From contig NZ_CABVPR010000022.1 of the NCBI RefSeq assembly GCF_902499135.1, positions 23,009 through 87,008 on the forward strand: DNA of 64,000 bases, read 5' to 3'. A model generated the notes under the pieces. The model saw only the letters and a list, made by a program, of their open reading frames with translations, was not told the origin of the DNA and searched no databases. Shown here one piece after another: positions 49,383 through 61,864 of the stretch. This stretch comes from Burkholderia dolosa (lineage in GTDB: Bacteria; Pseudomonadota; Gammaproteobacteria; Burkholderiales; Burkholderiaceae). The translations under genes were made by a program, and so were the position numbers. The first letter of the stretch is position 1, and every line of letters begins with the position of its first letter.

Positions 49383-49832
49383 TCACTCGTCGCGTTCGAT
49401 CGCGTGCGCGACGACCTTGTCGAGCAGCCGCTCGAACGTCTGCCGCTCGCTGTCGGACAGGCACGCGAGCAAACCGTCGTTCCACTTGCGCACGATCGGC
49501 ATGATCTTGCGATGCAGCGCACGGCCGTCGGCGGTCAGCGCGATCAGCACGATCCGGCCGTCCTCGTCGCTCGCGCTGCGCTCGAGCAATCCCTGGCGCA
49601 GCAGCGCTTCGGCCGCGCGGCTCGCCTGACTCTTGTCGAGATTGGTGTGACGCGCGAGATCCATGATCGAGAACGGTCCGAATGCACCGACCGCCGCAAT
49701 CACGCGTGCCTCGGGCAGCGAGATGTCGAGCTTTTGCCGGTACACGTCGGCGATCCCGCGATCGGAACGCTTCGTGAGCGCGTGGAGACGATAGGTCAGA
49801 AACTGTTCTAGCCCGGCTTGGCGGCCTTTCAT
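49383..49832 (-). CDS. MarR-family regulator
   Basis: The 149-residue protein has a winged helix at about 35-100 (FSIMDLARHTNLDKSQASRA, then the wing DEDGRIVLIALT) between dimerisation helices. It lies 62 bp downstream of the glycerate kinase gene on the same strand and may be co-transcribed with it. The ligand is unknown. Confidence 0.9.
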   Translation of the reverse strand: MKGRQAGLEQFLTYRLHALTKRSDRGIADVYRQKLDISLPEARVIAAVGAFGPFSIMDLARHTNLDKSQASRAAEALLRQGLLERSASDEDGRIVLIALTADGRALHRKIMPIVRKWNDGLLACLSDSERQTFERLLDKVVAHAIERDE

Positions 49833-49894
49833 GTCGAATCCTGAAGAAAAAGGGCGGGCCCGATTGTTCCTGTATCGCGCGCTCGGGTCAACGG

Positions 49895-51040
49895 TCAACG
49901 TGCGCCGTACTTCAGGCGCGTCAATTGCTCTGCTTCGTTCGCGAGCAGATGCGCTGCGTCGCGGATCGCGACGTCCAGCGTGATCGGCCCCGGAGCCGGC
50001 GAGAAGCAGCCGGAAAAGTGCTCGGATAGCCGCGGCAGCGCGGCCGGATCGACCGCGCCCGACAGCAGCGACGCCGGCACGCCCGCGGCCTGCGCGTGAC
50101 GGCACGCGACGAACGGCGCCTTGCCGTGCAGCGTCTGCACGTCGGAGCGGTCTTCGCCGGTGATCAGCCAGTCGGCGTCGGCCAGCGCCGCGTCGAGCCC
50201 GACCTGTCGCGCAACCACTTCCGCGCCGGCCTCGAATCGCGCACCAAGCATGTGCAGCGCGAAACCGAGACCGCCGGCGGCGCCGGCGCCTGGCAAATCG
50301 CGGCCCTGACGATCGAGCGCCGCTTCGAGCAAGTCCGCGAAGCGGGCGAGCGCGGCATCGAGTTCCGCAACCTGCTCGGACGTCACGCCTTTTTGCGGGC
50401 CGAACACGGCGGTTGCGCCATGCGGGCCGGTCAGCGGATTGTCGACGTCGGACATCCCGACGAATTCCGTTTCCTTCAGCCGCGGATCGAGCGCCGATGC
50501 GTCGACGCGCGCGATGTCGGCAAGCCGTGCCGGCACCGGCTCGACCGGCCGGCCGGCATCGTCGAAGCACTGCAGCCCGAGGCCGGCGAGCAGGCCGGCG
50601 CCTGCATCGTTGGTACTGCTGCCGCCGAGCGCGACGAAGAACCGGCGCACGCCGTCGTCGAGCAGTGCGCGGATCGCTTCGCCGATGCCGCGCGTGCTGC
50701 GCGCTGCGACGGGCACGCTCATGCCGACCGGATCGGTGATGCCGACGATCTCGGCCGTCTCGACGATCGCCGTGCGCGCGTCGATCAGCCCGACTGCCGC
50801 ATCGCGCGCAGCGAGCGACGCACCGGCCACCCGCAACATGCGCCGCGTGCCGCCGCCGGTCAGCATCGCGTCGAGCGTGCCTTCGCCGCCGTCGGCCATC
50901 GGGCAGCAGCGCACCTGCGCATCGGGCCGCGCACGACGCACGCCGGTCGCGATCGCGTCCGCGACCTGCTCCGCGGAAAGCGAGCCTTTGAACGAATCGG
51001 GCGCGATGACGACGACAGGCGCGGACGGGTGTTGCGGCAT
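49895..51040 (-). CDS. Glycerate kinase (GlxK/GarK type)
   Basis: The 381-residue protein matches the glycerate 2-kinase family: VVIAPDSFKGSLSAEQVADAI at the N-terminus, PMADGGEGTLDA, VALGGSSTNDAGAGLLAGLG and WLITGEDRSDVQTLHGKAP. It phosphorylates glycerate to 2-phosphoglycerate, the last step of glyoxylate use via tartronate semialdehyde. That would link it to glyoxylate from the ureide pathway, though it lies 36 kb away. The ATG at 51040 follows CGGAGA. Confidence 0.93.
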   Translation of the reverse strand: MPQHPSAPVVVIAPDSFKGSLSAEQVADAIATGVRRARPDAQVRCCPMADGGEGTLDAMLTGGGTRRMLRVAGASLAARDAAVGLIDARTAIVETAEIVGITDPVGMSVPVAARSTRGIGEAIRALLDDGVRRFFVALGGSSTNDAGAGLLAGLGLQCFDDAGRPVEPVPARLADIARVDASALDPRLKETEFVGMSDVDNPLTGPHGATAVFGPQKGVTSEQVAELDAALARFADLLEAALDRQGRDLPGAGAAGGLGFALHMLGARFEAGAEVVARQVGLDAALADADWLITGEDRSDVQTLHGKAPFVACRHAQAAGVPASLLSGAVDPAALPRLSEHFSGCFSPAPGPITLDVAIRDAAHLLANEAEQLTRLKYGAR

Positions 51041-51416
51041 GGTGTCTCCGAAAGGCGTGATTGGTGTGAAGAATCGGGGCGCGATTGCGGCGCGCGTTCA
51101 TTCGGAGCTTACAGGATGGCGGGCCGCCGGTGGATATGGCGAACGGCATAGCGATGATCCGTGCGCATTGCCGTGCGCGGTGAACGGGGCGCCACGGCGG
51201 GCGCGCGCGTGGGGGGCGCCGATCTGGCGGTGCGACGAAAATTGTTTGCTAGAATAGCCGATTCTTCCGGCCGAAGCCGTGCTCCGAGCCGCTTGCGCCA
51301 GCCACCCGGCGCGTGCGCGGACGACGTGGCGCTCCGGCGCGGCGTGTGCGACGCCGCCAGGCAGGCACGGCAAGGAAAACCCGATTCGCTCGAATAATTT
51401 TAGGACGATTGAAGCC
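51041..51416. other. Region between glycerate kinase and tig
   Basis: This 376-bp gap between divergent genes has no gene. An extended -10 box, TGCTAGAAT at 51247-51255, points to the tig promoter; its -35 is weak. The rest shows no clear repeat or hairpin. Confidence 0.5.
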
Positions 51417-52763
51417 ATGGCTAACGTTGTTGAGAACCTCGGCAAGCTTGAACGCCGCGTGACGATTTCCCTGCCGAAAGAAACGGTGCGCAAGGAAATC
51501 GACGCCCGTATCCAGAAACTCGCGAAGAACGTGCGCATGCCGGGCTTCCGCCCGGGCAAGGTGCCGCTGAAGATGGTCGCGCAACAATACGCGGGTCAGG
51601 TCGAGGCGGAAGTGCTGAGCGACAAGATCGGCCAGGAGTTCTTCACGATCAGCCGCGCGGAAAACCTGCGCGTCGCTGGCCAGCCGAGCTTCGCGCCGAA
51701 GCAGGAGCAGGCCGAAGACGCATACGCGTTCGACGCGACCTTCGAGGTTTATCCGGAAGTGAAGATCGGCGATCTGTCGACCGCTGAAGTCGAGCGCTCG
51801 ACGACGACCATCGGCGACGCCGAAATCGACCGCACGCTCGACATCCTGCGCAAGCAGCGCGTGCACTACCACGCACGCGGCGAAGGCGGCGAGCACGGCG
51901 ACGGCGGCGCGGACACCGCAGCACAGAACGGCGATCGCGTGACCGTCGACTTCGTCGGCAAGATCGACGGCGTCGCGTTCCAGGGCGGCACCGCCGAAGA
52001 CTTCCCGTTCGTGCTCGGCGAAGGCCGCATGCTGCCGGAATTCGAACAGGCGGCGCTCGGCCTGAAGGCCGGCGAATCGCGCACGTTCGATCTGAAGTTC
52101 CCGGACGACTACCACGGCAAGGACGTGGCGGGCAAGACCGCGCAATTCACGGTCACGATGAAGAAGGTCGAATGGCCGCACCTGCCGGAAATCGACGCGG
52201 AGTTCGCGAAGTCGCTCGGCATCGAAGACGGCGATCTGACGAAGATGCGCAACGAGATCAAGGAAAACCTCGAGCGCGAGGCGAAGCGCCGCACGCAGGC
52301 GATCGTCAAGAACCAGGTGATGGACGCGCTGCTGAAGATTTCCGAACTCGACGTGCCGAAGGCGCTGATCGAGCAGGATCAGCAACGCCTCGTCGAAATG
52401 GCGCGTCAGGACCTCGCGCAGCGAGGCGTGCCGAACGCGAAGGATGCACCGATCCCGGCCGAGATGTTTGCCGAGCAGGCGGAGCGTCGCGTGAGGCTGG
52501 GCCTCGTGCTGGCTGAACTCGTGAAGGCGAACGGTCTCGAAGCGAAGCCGGAACAGATCCGTGCGGAAGTCGACGAGTTCGCGAAGAGCTACGAAGACCC
52601 GAAGGAAGTGGTCCGCTGGTATTATTCCAACCAGCAGCGCCTTGCCGAGATGGAAGCGTTCGTCGTTGAGAGCAACGTCGTCGACTTCGTGCTGAGCAAG
52701 GCAAAGGTGACGGACAAGGAAGTGAGCTTCGAGGCACTCGCGAGCGCATCGGCGCAAGCGTAA
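51417..52763 (+). CDS. tig: Trigger factor
   Basis: Trigger factor is the ribosome-bound chaperone and prolyl isomerase. The 448-residue protein has the ribosome-docking signature [11 protein letters not shown] near residue 45, a PPIase FKBP domain at about 165-250 ([19 protein letters not shown]), and a helical C-terminal chaperone domain. A His/Gly-rich insert ([19 protein letters not shown]) precedes the PPIase domain. It is followed by a terminator-like hairpin and then clpP, as is usual. Confidence 0.97.
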   Translation: MANVVENLGKLERRVTISLPKETVRKEIDARIQKLAKNVRMPGFRPGKVPLKMVAQQYAGQVEAEVLSDKIGQEFFTISRAENLRVAGQPSFAPKQEQAEDAYAFDATFEVYPEVKIGDLSTAEVERSTTTIGDAEIDRTLDILRKQRVHYHARGEGGEHGDGGADTAAQNGDRVTVDFVGKIDGVAFQGGTAEDFPFVLGEGRMLPEFEQAALGLKAGESRTFDLKFPDDYHGKDVAGKTAQFTVTMKKVEWPHLPEIDAEFAKSLGIEDGDLTKMRNEIKENLEREAKRRTQAIVKNQVMDALLKISELDVPKALIEQDQQRLVEMARQDLAQRGVPNAKDAPIPAEMFAEQAERRVRLGLVLAELVKANGLEAKPEQIRAEVDEFAKSYEDPKEVVRWYYSNQQRLAEMEAFVVESNVVDFVLSKAKVTDKEVSFEALASASAQA

Positions 52764-52775
52764 CTGTCGCTCTAG

Positions 52776-52817
52776 CGGCGTGCCGGCTGTCGGAGCGACG
52801 GCCCGCACGCCGTTTTT
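52776..52817 (+). terminator. Terminator or attenuator between tig and clpP
   Basis: CGGCGTGC (52776-52783) pairs with GCACGCCG (52805-52812) and is followed by TTTTT. It would separate tig from clpP expression. Confidence 0.65.
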
Positions 52818-52903
52818 ACGTCGAGCGCACGGTTGCCATTAATATGGCGATTGAGCGGGCGGCTTCCCTCCGTTCAATTTTCCATTCGAACAAGGTTCAT
52901 TGA

Positions 52904-53557
52904 ATGATCACTCGCGCTGAATTGCTGGACATGCTTGCTTCGAACGCGCCGCAGGGTTTCGAGGCGCAAGCGCTGGGGCTGGTGCCGATCGTCGTCGAAA
53001 CGAGCGGCCGCGGCGAGCGTTCGTACGATATCTATTCGCGGCTCCTGAAGGAGCGCCTGGTGTTCATGGTCGGCGAAGTGAACGACCAGACCGCCAATCT
53101 CGTGGTCGCGCAACTGCTGTTCCTCGAGAGCGAGAATCCCGACAAGGACATCAGTCTCTACATTAACAGCCCGGGCGGCTCGGTGTCGGCCGGGATGGCG
53201 ATCTACGACACGATGCAGTTCATCAAGCCGGACGTGTCGACGCTGTGCATGGGGCTCGCGGCCAGCATGGGCGCGTTCCTGCTCGCGTCCGGTGCGAAGG
53301 GCAAGCGCTTCGCGCTGCCGAACTCCCGCGTGATGATTCACCAGCCGCTCGGCGGCGCGCGCGGGCAGGCATCGGACATCGAGATCCAGGCACGCGAAAT
53401 TCTCTATCTGAAGGAGCGTCTGAACCATTTGCTCGCGCAGCATACGGGGCAGGACGTCGAGCGCATTGCACGCGACACCGACCGTGATAACTTCATGTCG
53501 AGCGAGGACGCGAAGGCGTACGGACTCATCGACCAAGTGCTGCTGAAGCGCCCGTGA
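52904..53557 (+). CDS. clpP: ATP-dependent Clp protease proteolytic subunit
   Basis: The 217-residue serine protease has the triad Ser121 in [14 protein letters not shown], His146 in [10 protein letters not shown] and Asp195 in [27 protein letters not shown] is the oxyanion strand. The N-terminus of about 20-25 residues is probably removed. It assembles as a tetradecamer with ClpX, encoded 164 bp downstream. Confidence 0.98.
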   Translation: MITRAELLDMLASNAPQGFEAQALGLVPIVVETSGRGERSYDIYSRLLKERLVFMVGEVNDQTANLVVAQLLFLESENPDKDISLYINSPGGSVSAGMAIYDTMQFIKPDVSTLCMGLAASMGAFLLASGAKGKRFALPNSRVMIHQPLGGARGQASDIEIQAREILYLKERLNHLLAQHTGQDVERIARDTDRDNFMSSEDAKAYGLIDQVLLKRP

Positions 53558-53721
53558 ACTGAAGTGGGGTGCCGCCCCGATTCGTGCGGCACTCCGCGCT
53601 GTCCCGAAACGCGTTGAGCATCTGCGGCAAGCGCATCCAGCCGGCTCCGGTCGCGCCCTAGGCGCGGCGTCCGAGGCATTCGGCGTATCATGTCATTTAC
53701 CTGTCCGGAGGCTCTACATTC

Positions 53722-54993
<1,272 letters not shown>

Positions 54994-55018
54994 CCGGCTT
55001 GCCGACGATGTTCTGCGG

Positions 55019-55054
55019 AAAAGGCCGTTCATGAGTCCGTGGGCGGCTTTTTTT
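55019..55054 (+). terminator. Terminator after clpX
   Basis: AAAAGGCCG and CGGCTTTTTTT form an imperfect stem with one bulged base, ending in seven T residues, 25 bp after clpX. Confidence 0.7.
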
Positions 55055-55190
55055 CGTTTATCTTGTGGGTAACTCTGACTCGACACGCGGTGGTTACTTT
55101 CTTACCGAATATTTCCCGCACTTGAAGGCTTGCAATCTGCTGTGCCGGCCTCAATTACCGAACAATTGATTCCACTCATGGGGAAATGAA

Positions 55191-57614
<2,424 letters not shown>

Positions 57615-57644
57615 GCCCGAGCGCCGCGCTGACGGCGGCTCACG

Positions 57645-57673
57645 AAACCCGCGGCATGGCCGCGGGTTTTTTT
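57645..57673 (+). terminator. Intrinsic terminator of lon
   Basis: AAACCCGCGG-CATGG-CCGCGGG followed by seven T residues, 31 bp after the lon stop. Confidence 0.95.
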
Positions 57674-57717
57674 ATGTGTGCCGACGGGCGGACGTTAAAA
57701 AATTTCTGCGTCCGGGC

Positions 57718-57746
57718 TTGGCAAAACGATCGGCGATGAATTAAAC
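57718..57746 (+). promoter_or_regulatory. Putative promoter of the tRNA-Val/tRNA-Asp unit
   Basis: TTGGCA (57718-57723) and TTAAAC (57741-57746) are 17 bp apart. A GC-rich discriminator-like stretch follows, as in stringently controlled stable-RNA promoters. The first tRNA begins 60 bp later. Confidence 0.55.
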
Positions 57747-57806
57747 TTGCGGGCTCGCTGGTTGTTGATGCGGAAACGCAAATCGCAGCCAGATCGAATC
57801 GGAAAC

Positions 57807-57882
57807 GGGTGCTTAGCTCAGTTGGTAGAGCGGCGCCCTTACAAGGCGTAGGTCGGGAGTTCGAGCCTCTCAGCACCCACCA
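57807..57882 (+). tRNA. tRNA-Val(UAC)
   Basis: The 76-nt cloverleaf has acceptor arms GGGTGCT and AGCACCC, an encoded CCA, and the anticodon TAC at 57840-57842 in the loop CTTACAA. The D-loop TTGGTAGA and T-loop GTTCGAGCC are normal. Confidence 0.98.
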
Positions 57883-57905
57883 GTTTCCCGATTCAGCCAG
57901 ACCAA

Positions 57906-57982
57906 GGAGCGGTAGTTCAGTCGGTTAGAATACCGGCCTGTCACGCCGGGGGTCGCGGGTTCGAGTCCCGTCCGCTCCGCCA
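57906..57982 (+). tRNA. tRNA-Asp(GUC)
   Basis: The 77-nt cloverleaf has acceptor arms GGAGCGG and CCGCTCC, encoded CCA, anticodon stem CCGGC/GCCGG and loop CTGTCAC with anticodon GTC. It lies 23 bp after tRNA-Val, in one transcript with it. Its 3' part is repeated 180 bp downstream. Confidence 0.98.
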
Positions 57983-57989
57983 AACAATG

Positions 57990-58015
57990 AATGCCCGCCT
58001 CGTGCGGGCATTTTT
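57990..58015 (+). terminator. Terminator after tRNA-Asp, copy 1
   Basis: AATGCCCGC-CTCGT-GCGGGCATT with a T run, 7 bp after the tRNA-Asp CCA. Confidence 0.9.
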
Positions 58016-58064
58016 GTTGATCGTTGAGGCGCGCCGGCGTGCGGGCGCGTGGCTGCGGGGCGGA

Positions 58065-58122
58065 GGAAGCCGCCTGCGCGGCTTCCGGCGGGACTCGAAG
58101 GGCTGCGCTTGCAAGCGCAGCC
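58065..58122. repeat. Two strong palindromes between the tRNA-Asp repeats
   Basis: GGAAGCCGC-CTGC-GCGGCTTCC (58065-58086) is a perfect 9-bp stem. A second, perfect 22-bp palindrome lies at 58101-58122 with half-site GGCTGCGCTTG. They may be hairpins in the transcript or remnants of inserted DNA. Confidence 0.7.
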
Positions 58123-58162
58123 GCGGCCTGCGTCACGTAGGCGAGTCCCGTCCGCTCCGCCA
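58123..58162 (+). pseudogene. Truncated tRNA-Asp remnant
   Basis: The sequence retains CGGCCTG, a two-base insertion, then TCACG, as in the tRNA-Asp anticodon arm. The second half of the anticodon stem and the variable loop are missing. From CGAGTCCCG at 58142 it is identical to tRNA-Asp through the CCA at 58159-58162. The D-arm and 5' acceptor strand are not recognisable. It cannot fold as a tRNA. Confidence 0.6.
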
Positions 58163-58169
58163 ACCAATA

Positions 58170-58195
58170 AATGCCCGCCTCGTGCGGGCATTTTT
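58170..58195 (+). terminator. Terminator after the tRNA-Asp remnant, copy 2
   Basis: It is the same hairpin as that at 57990-58015, AATGCCCGC-CTCGT-GCGGGCATT, with a T run. Confidence 0.85.
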
Positions 58196-58419
58196 GTTTT
58201 TTGCGCCGCGATGACTGCAGGCCGGGCGCCGGTCACGGTCTGCGCCGTCCATATCTCGATAGTCGGCAAGCTGCCGACGACTGCCGGCCTGCAGCGGCTT
58301 CCGTCGTCCGGAATCCAGTTGCGGCGTCGCGTTCCGCCGCGCGCGTCGCATGCGGTTCGCCCTTTTTTCCCGCCCGCTGTTGTAATATCGGGCGTTTTGT
58401 CCAATACAACCCGTCACGC

Positions 58420-60357
58420 ATGCTCGATTTCTTCCGTAATCACCAGCGCCTGATGATGGCGCTCCTGCTCCTGATCGTATTGCCGGGGCTGGGTTTCGTC
58501 GGGATCCAAGGCTTCCGCGGCTTCTTCGACGACAGTGCGAACGTCGCGGCAGTCAACGGGCACAAGATCACGCGGGTCGAATTCGATGCGGCGTTCCGCC
58601 AGCAGATCGACCAGGCGCGCCAAGCGCTGGGCGGACAGTTCGACATCAAGATGTTCGATACGCCCGAGCATCGCAAGCAGGTGCTCGACGGCCTGATCCA
58701 GCAGCGCGTGCTGGCCGACGAGACGCAACGTCTGCATCTGACCGCTTCGGACAATGCGGTGCGCGAAGCGCTGATGAGCGACCCGATGATCGCGTCGCTG
58801 AAGAAGCCCGACGGCTCGATCGACGTCGAGCGCTACGCTCAGCTGCTGTCGTTCCAGGGGATGACGCCCGAGCAGTACCAGGAGCGCGTGCGTTACAGCC
58901 TCGCGCTGCAGCAGATTCCGGCGAGCATCATTTCGAGCGCATTCACGCCGAAGAGCCTCGCGCAGCGTCTGTCGGAACTCGCCGCGCAGCAGCGCGAAGT
59001 GCAGTCGCTCGTGCTGAAGACAAGCGACTATGCAGCGAAGGTCCAGCCGACCGACGCACAGCTCGCCGCGTACTATGACGCGCACAAGCAGAGCTTCGCG
59101 ACGCCGGCGACCGCGACGATCCAGTATCTCGTCTATTCGCCGGCCGCGGCCGCTGCGAGCGCGCAGCCGACCGACGCGGACATCAAGAAGTTCTACGACG
59201 ACAACCCGACGCATTTCCGCACCGAAGCGCAAGTGCGCGTGAGCCACATCTTCATCGCTGCGGCGAGCAGCGCGAGCGCCGCCGACAAGGCCGCCGCGAA
59301 GGCGAAGGCCGAGCAGTTGCTGGCGGAAGTGAAAGCGCATCCCGATCAGTTCGCGCAGATCGCCGAGAAGAACTCGCAGGACGCGCCGTCCGCTGCGAAG
59401 GGCGGCGACCTCGGCTTCATCACGCGTGGCTCGACGGCGGGCGGCAAGGCCTTCGACGATGCAGCATTCGCGCTGAAGCAGGGCGAGGTGAGCGGCGTCG
59501 TGGAGTCGGATCTCGGCTTCCACATCCTGAAGGCGACCGAAGTGAAGCCGGCGGTGCTCAAGCCGTTCGCGGAAGTGAAGGATCAGATCGCCGCCGACCT
59601 CAAGCAGCAGTACGCGGCGAAGGCGTTCTCGGACAACGCGGAAGGCTTCACGTCGACGGTGTACGAAAAGGCGAAGAGCCTGCAGCCGGCCGCGGACAAG
59701 TACAAGCTGACGATCCAGACGGCGACCGTCACGCCGACGCCCAATCCGCAGCTGCCGCCGACGAGCCCGCTGAACAATCCGAAATTCCTCGCCGCCGTGT
59801 TCGCGGACGACGCGGTGAAGAACCACAACAACACGCAGGCAATCGACGTCGGCAACAACACGCTGATCTCGGCGCGCGTGGTCGACTACAAGCCGGCGGC
59901 CGTGCCGGCGCTCGACGCGATCAAGGATGCGGTGCGTCAGAAGGTCGTCGCCGAGCAGGCGGCGGAACTCGCGAAGAAGGACGGTGCGGCGAAGCTCGCC
60001 GAACTGCAGAAGTCGAAGTCGACCGACGGTTTCACGGCGGCACAGAAGATCTCGCGCACGCAGTCGCAAGGGCTGACGCCTGCTGCACTGAGCGCGGTCT
60101 ACAAGGTCGATCCGAAGACGCTGCCCGCCTATGTCGGCGTCGATCTCGGCGCGGACGGCTACGCGATCTATCGCGTCAATGCGGTGATTCCGGGTTCGGC
60201 GGTCGATCCGCAGCAGCTCGCGGCCGCGCAGCAGCAGATGGCGCAGGTCGAAGCGCAGAGCGAAGGCGAAGCGTATCTCGCCGCGCTGCGCGACCGCTCG
60301 AAGGTGAAGCTGTACGGTTCGACGGCCAGCCAGCCGCAAGACGGCGACGGCAACTGA
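58420..60357 (+). CDS. ppiD: Periplasmic folding chaperone PpiD
   Basis: PpiD is an inner-membrane-anchored chaperone at the Sec translocon exit. The 645-residue protein has one N-terminal membrane segment (LMMALLLLIVLPGLGFVGI), a SurA-like N-terminal chaperone domain (VNGHKITRVEFDAAFRQQID), and a parvulin PPIase domain at about 265-365 (VRVSHIFIA, GGDLGFITRG, LGFHILKATE). The C-terminal domain is family-typical. Its place after lon and the tRNAs is conserved. The ATG at 58420 fits the membrane segment. Confidence 0.95.
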   Translation: MLDFFRNHQRLMMALLLLIVLPGLGFVGIQGFRGFFDDSANVAAVNGHKITRVEFDAAFRQQIDQARQALGGQFDIKMFDTPEHRKQVLDGLIQQRVLADETQRLHLTASDNAVREALMSDPMIASLKKPDGSIDVERYAQLLSFQGMTPEQYQERVRYSLALQQIPASIISSAFTPKSLAQRLSELAAQQREVQSLVLKTSDYAAKVQPTDAQLAAYYDAHKQSFATPATATIQYLVYSPAAAAASAQPTDADIKKFYDDNPTHFRTEAQVRVSHIFIAAASSASAADKAAAKAKAEQLLAEVKAHPDQFAQIAEKNSQDAPSAAKGGDLGFITRGSTAGGKAFDDAAFALKQGEVSGVVESDLGFHILKATEVKPAVLKPFAEVKDQIAADLKQQYAAKAFSDNAEGFTSTVYEKAKSLQPAADKYKLTIQTATVTPTPNPQLPPTSPLNNPKFLAAVFADDAVKNHNNTQAIDVGNNTLISARVVDYKPAAVPALDAIKDAVRQKVVAEQAAELAKKDGAAKLAELQKSKSTDGFTAAQKISRTQSQGLTPAALSAVYKVDPKTLPAYVGVDLGADGYAIYRVNAVIPGSAVDPQQLAAAQQQMAQVEAQSEGEAYLAALRDRSKVKLYGSTASQPQDGDGN

Positions 60358-60377
60358 GCATCGTTTCGCATGCAACG

Positions 60378-60405
60378 AAAAGCCCCGCTTCGAGCGGGGC
60401 TTTTT
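60378..60405. terminator. Terminator between ppiD and the convergent esterase gene
   Basis: AAAGCCCCGCT-TCG-AGCGGGGCTTT with T and A tracts on both sides, 21 bp after ppiD and 24 bp from the esterase stop. It can act on both transcripts. Confidence 0.9.
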
Positions 60406-60428
60406 GCTTGAAACGCCCGGCGTGCCGA

Positions 60429-61103
60429 TCAGCCGCGCGGCTTGCCGAGCAGCGGTTTCAGCGTCGGCCACACGTTGTCGAGCAGCACGCGCTGCGCCTG
60501 CTGCGCGGGATGAATCTGATCGGGCTGGAACATCTCCGGCTTGTTCTCGATGCCGGCGAGCAGGAACGGCACGAGCGGCACGTCGAGATCCTTCGCGAGC
60601 CGCGTATAGACCGCGTGGAACTTCTGCGTGTAGTCGGGCCCGTAATTCGGCGGCACGTACATGCCGACCAGTACGACCTTGGCCTGCGCGCGCCGCGCGT
60701 CGGCGACGATGTCGCGCAGGTTGCGCTCCGTCGTCGCGAGCGGCACGCCGCGCAACGCATCGTTCGAGCCGAGCTCCACGACGACGATCGACGGCTTGAG
60801 CCGCTGCAGCACCGCAGGCAGCCGCGCGCGGCCGCCGCTCGTCGTGTCGCCGCTGACGCTTGCGTTCGCAACGCTATAATCGATCCGCTCGGCGGCGAGC
60901 CGCTGCCGCAGCAGCGCGACCCAGCCCGTGTCGCGCGGCAGCCCGTATTCGGCCGACAGGCTGTCGCCGAGCACGACGATCACCGGCTGGCCCGACGTCG
61001 GGGCCGGCGCCGTCGCGGCATCCGCGCGCCCCGTTGCGGCGAGCATGCCGCCCAACAGCGCGACGATGGCCGCGCGTCTCTTCCAGCGAAATGTCGTGTC
61101 CAT
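60429..61103 (-). CDS. tesA: SGNH-hydrolase arylesterase/thioesterase I
   Basis: The 224-residue protein has a signal peptide (KRRAAIVALLGGMLAATGRADA) and the four SGNH blocks: VLGDSLSAEYG with the nucleophile Ser, the Gly of SVSGDTTSGG, LGSNDALRG with Asn, and DQIHP with the catalytic Asp and His. It is a periplasmic lipase/thioesterase-like enzyme of broad specificity. Starting at 61103 its ATG shares the CATG tetramer with the divergent ABC gene. An alternative start at 61127 would overlap that gene by 26 bp. Confidence 0.92.
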   Translation of the reverse strand: MDTTFRWKRRAAIVALLGGMLAATGRADAATAPAPTSGQPVIVVLGDSLSAEYGLPRDTGWVALLRQRLAAERIDYSVANASVSGDTTSGGRARLPAVLQRLKPSIVVVELGSNDALRGVPLATTERNLRDIVADARRAQAKVVLVGMYVPPNYGPDYTQKFHAVYTRLAKDLDVPLVPFLLAGIENKPEMFQPDQIHPAQQAQRVLLDNVWPTLKPLLGKPRG

Positions 61104-61815
61104 GTTCAAGATTACCGATCCGATCATCGAAGTTCATGACGTGTGCAAGCGGGTCGCCGACGCGACGGGCGAACTGACGATCCTCGACGGCATCACGCTC
61201 GCCGTGCGGCCGGGCAGCAGTCTCGCGATCGTCGGCGCGTCGGGCTCGGGCAAATCGACGCTGCTCGGCCTGCTCGCGGGATTGGACCGCGCGACGAGCG
61301 GCACGGTTCGCCTGCTCGGCCGCGCGCTCGACGAACTCGACGAGGACGAGCGCGCCGCGCTGCGCAACGGCGCGGTCGGGTTCGTGTTTCAGTCGTTCCA
61401 GCTGATGCCGCATTTGACCGCGCTCGAAAACGTGATGCTGCCGCTCGAGCTGCAGGGCGGGATCGGCGCGCGCGAGGCGGCCGATCGCGCACGCGCGCTG
61501 CTCGCGCAGGTCGGGCTCGCCGAGCGCACCGCGCACTATCCGAAACTGCTGTCCGGCGGCGAGCAGCAGCGCGTCGCGCTTGCACGCGCGTTCGTCACGC
61601 GTCCGGCGATCCTGTTCGCCGACGAGCCGACCGGCAGCCTCGACGCAGCCACCGGGCACGCGGTCATCGACCTGATGTTCGAACTGAACCGCACACACGG
61701 CGCAACGCTCGTGCTCGTCACGCACGACGCCGAACTCGCGCGCCGTTGCACGACGACCGTGACGCTCGATGCAGGGCGGATCGTCGTGCCGCGCGCCGCG
61801 CAGCACGGCCGCTGA
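61102..61815 (+). CDS. ABC transporter ATP-binding protein, LolD/YbbA type
   Basis: The 237-residue ATPase has Walker A VGASGSGKSTLLG, Q-loop VFQSFQLMPHLTALENVMLP, signature LLSGGEQQRVALARA, Walker B ILFADEPTGSLD and the H-loop His in LVTHDAE. It fits the MacB/LolD/YbbA branch. In E. coli ybbA is likewise divergent from tesA and is followed by its permease ybbP. Here pgi follows on the other strand, so no permease is adjacent. The ATG at 61102 has no good Shine-Dalgarno. Confidence 0.9.
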   Translation: MFKITDPIIEVHDVCKRVADATGELTILDGITLAVRPGSSLAIVGASGSGKSTLLGLLAGLDRATSGTVRLLGRALDELDEDERAALRNGAVGFVFQSFQLMPHLTALENVMLPLELQGGIGAREAADRARALLAQVGLAERTAHYPKLLSGGEQQRVALARAFVTRPAILFADEPTGSLDAATGHAVIDLMFELNRTHGATLVLVTHDAELARRCTTTVTLDAGRIVVPRAAQHGR

Positions 61816-61864
61816 ATCGTTGCCCGGCCGCGCGCCAGTCGCCCGGTGCGCGGCCGGCGGCGGC

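Larger units (their letters stand above)
57962..58198. repeat. Near-identical direct repeats of the tRNA-Asp 3' end plus terminator
   Basis: The 57 bp at 57962-58018 (T-loop, acceptor 3' strand, CCA and terminator of tRNA-Asp) recur at 58142-58198 with only two mismatches, at 57984/58164 and 57989/58169. The offset is exactly 180 bp. Between the copies are 123 bp without coding potential. Confidence 0.95.

Noticed and set aside
55122-55190. CTTGAA before lon as a sigma-32 -35 box
   Set aside because: No CCCCAT-type -10 lies 12-16 bp downstream, so a heat-shock promoter is not supported.
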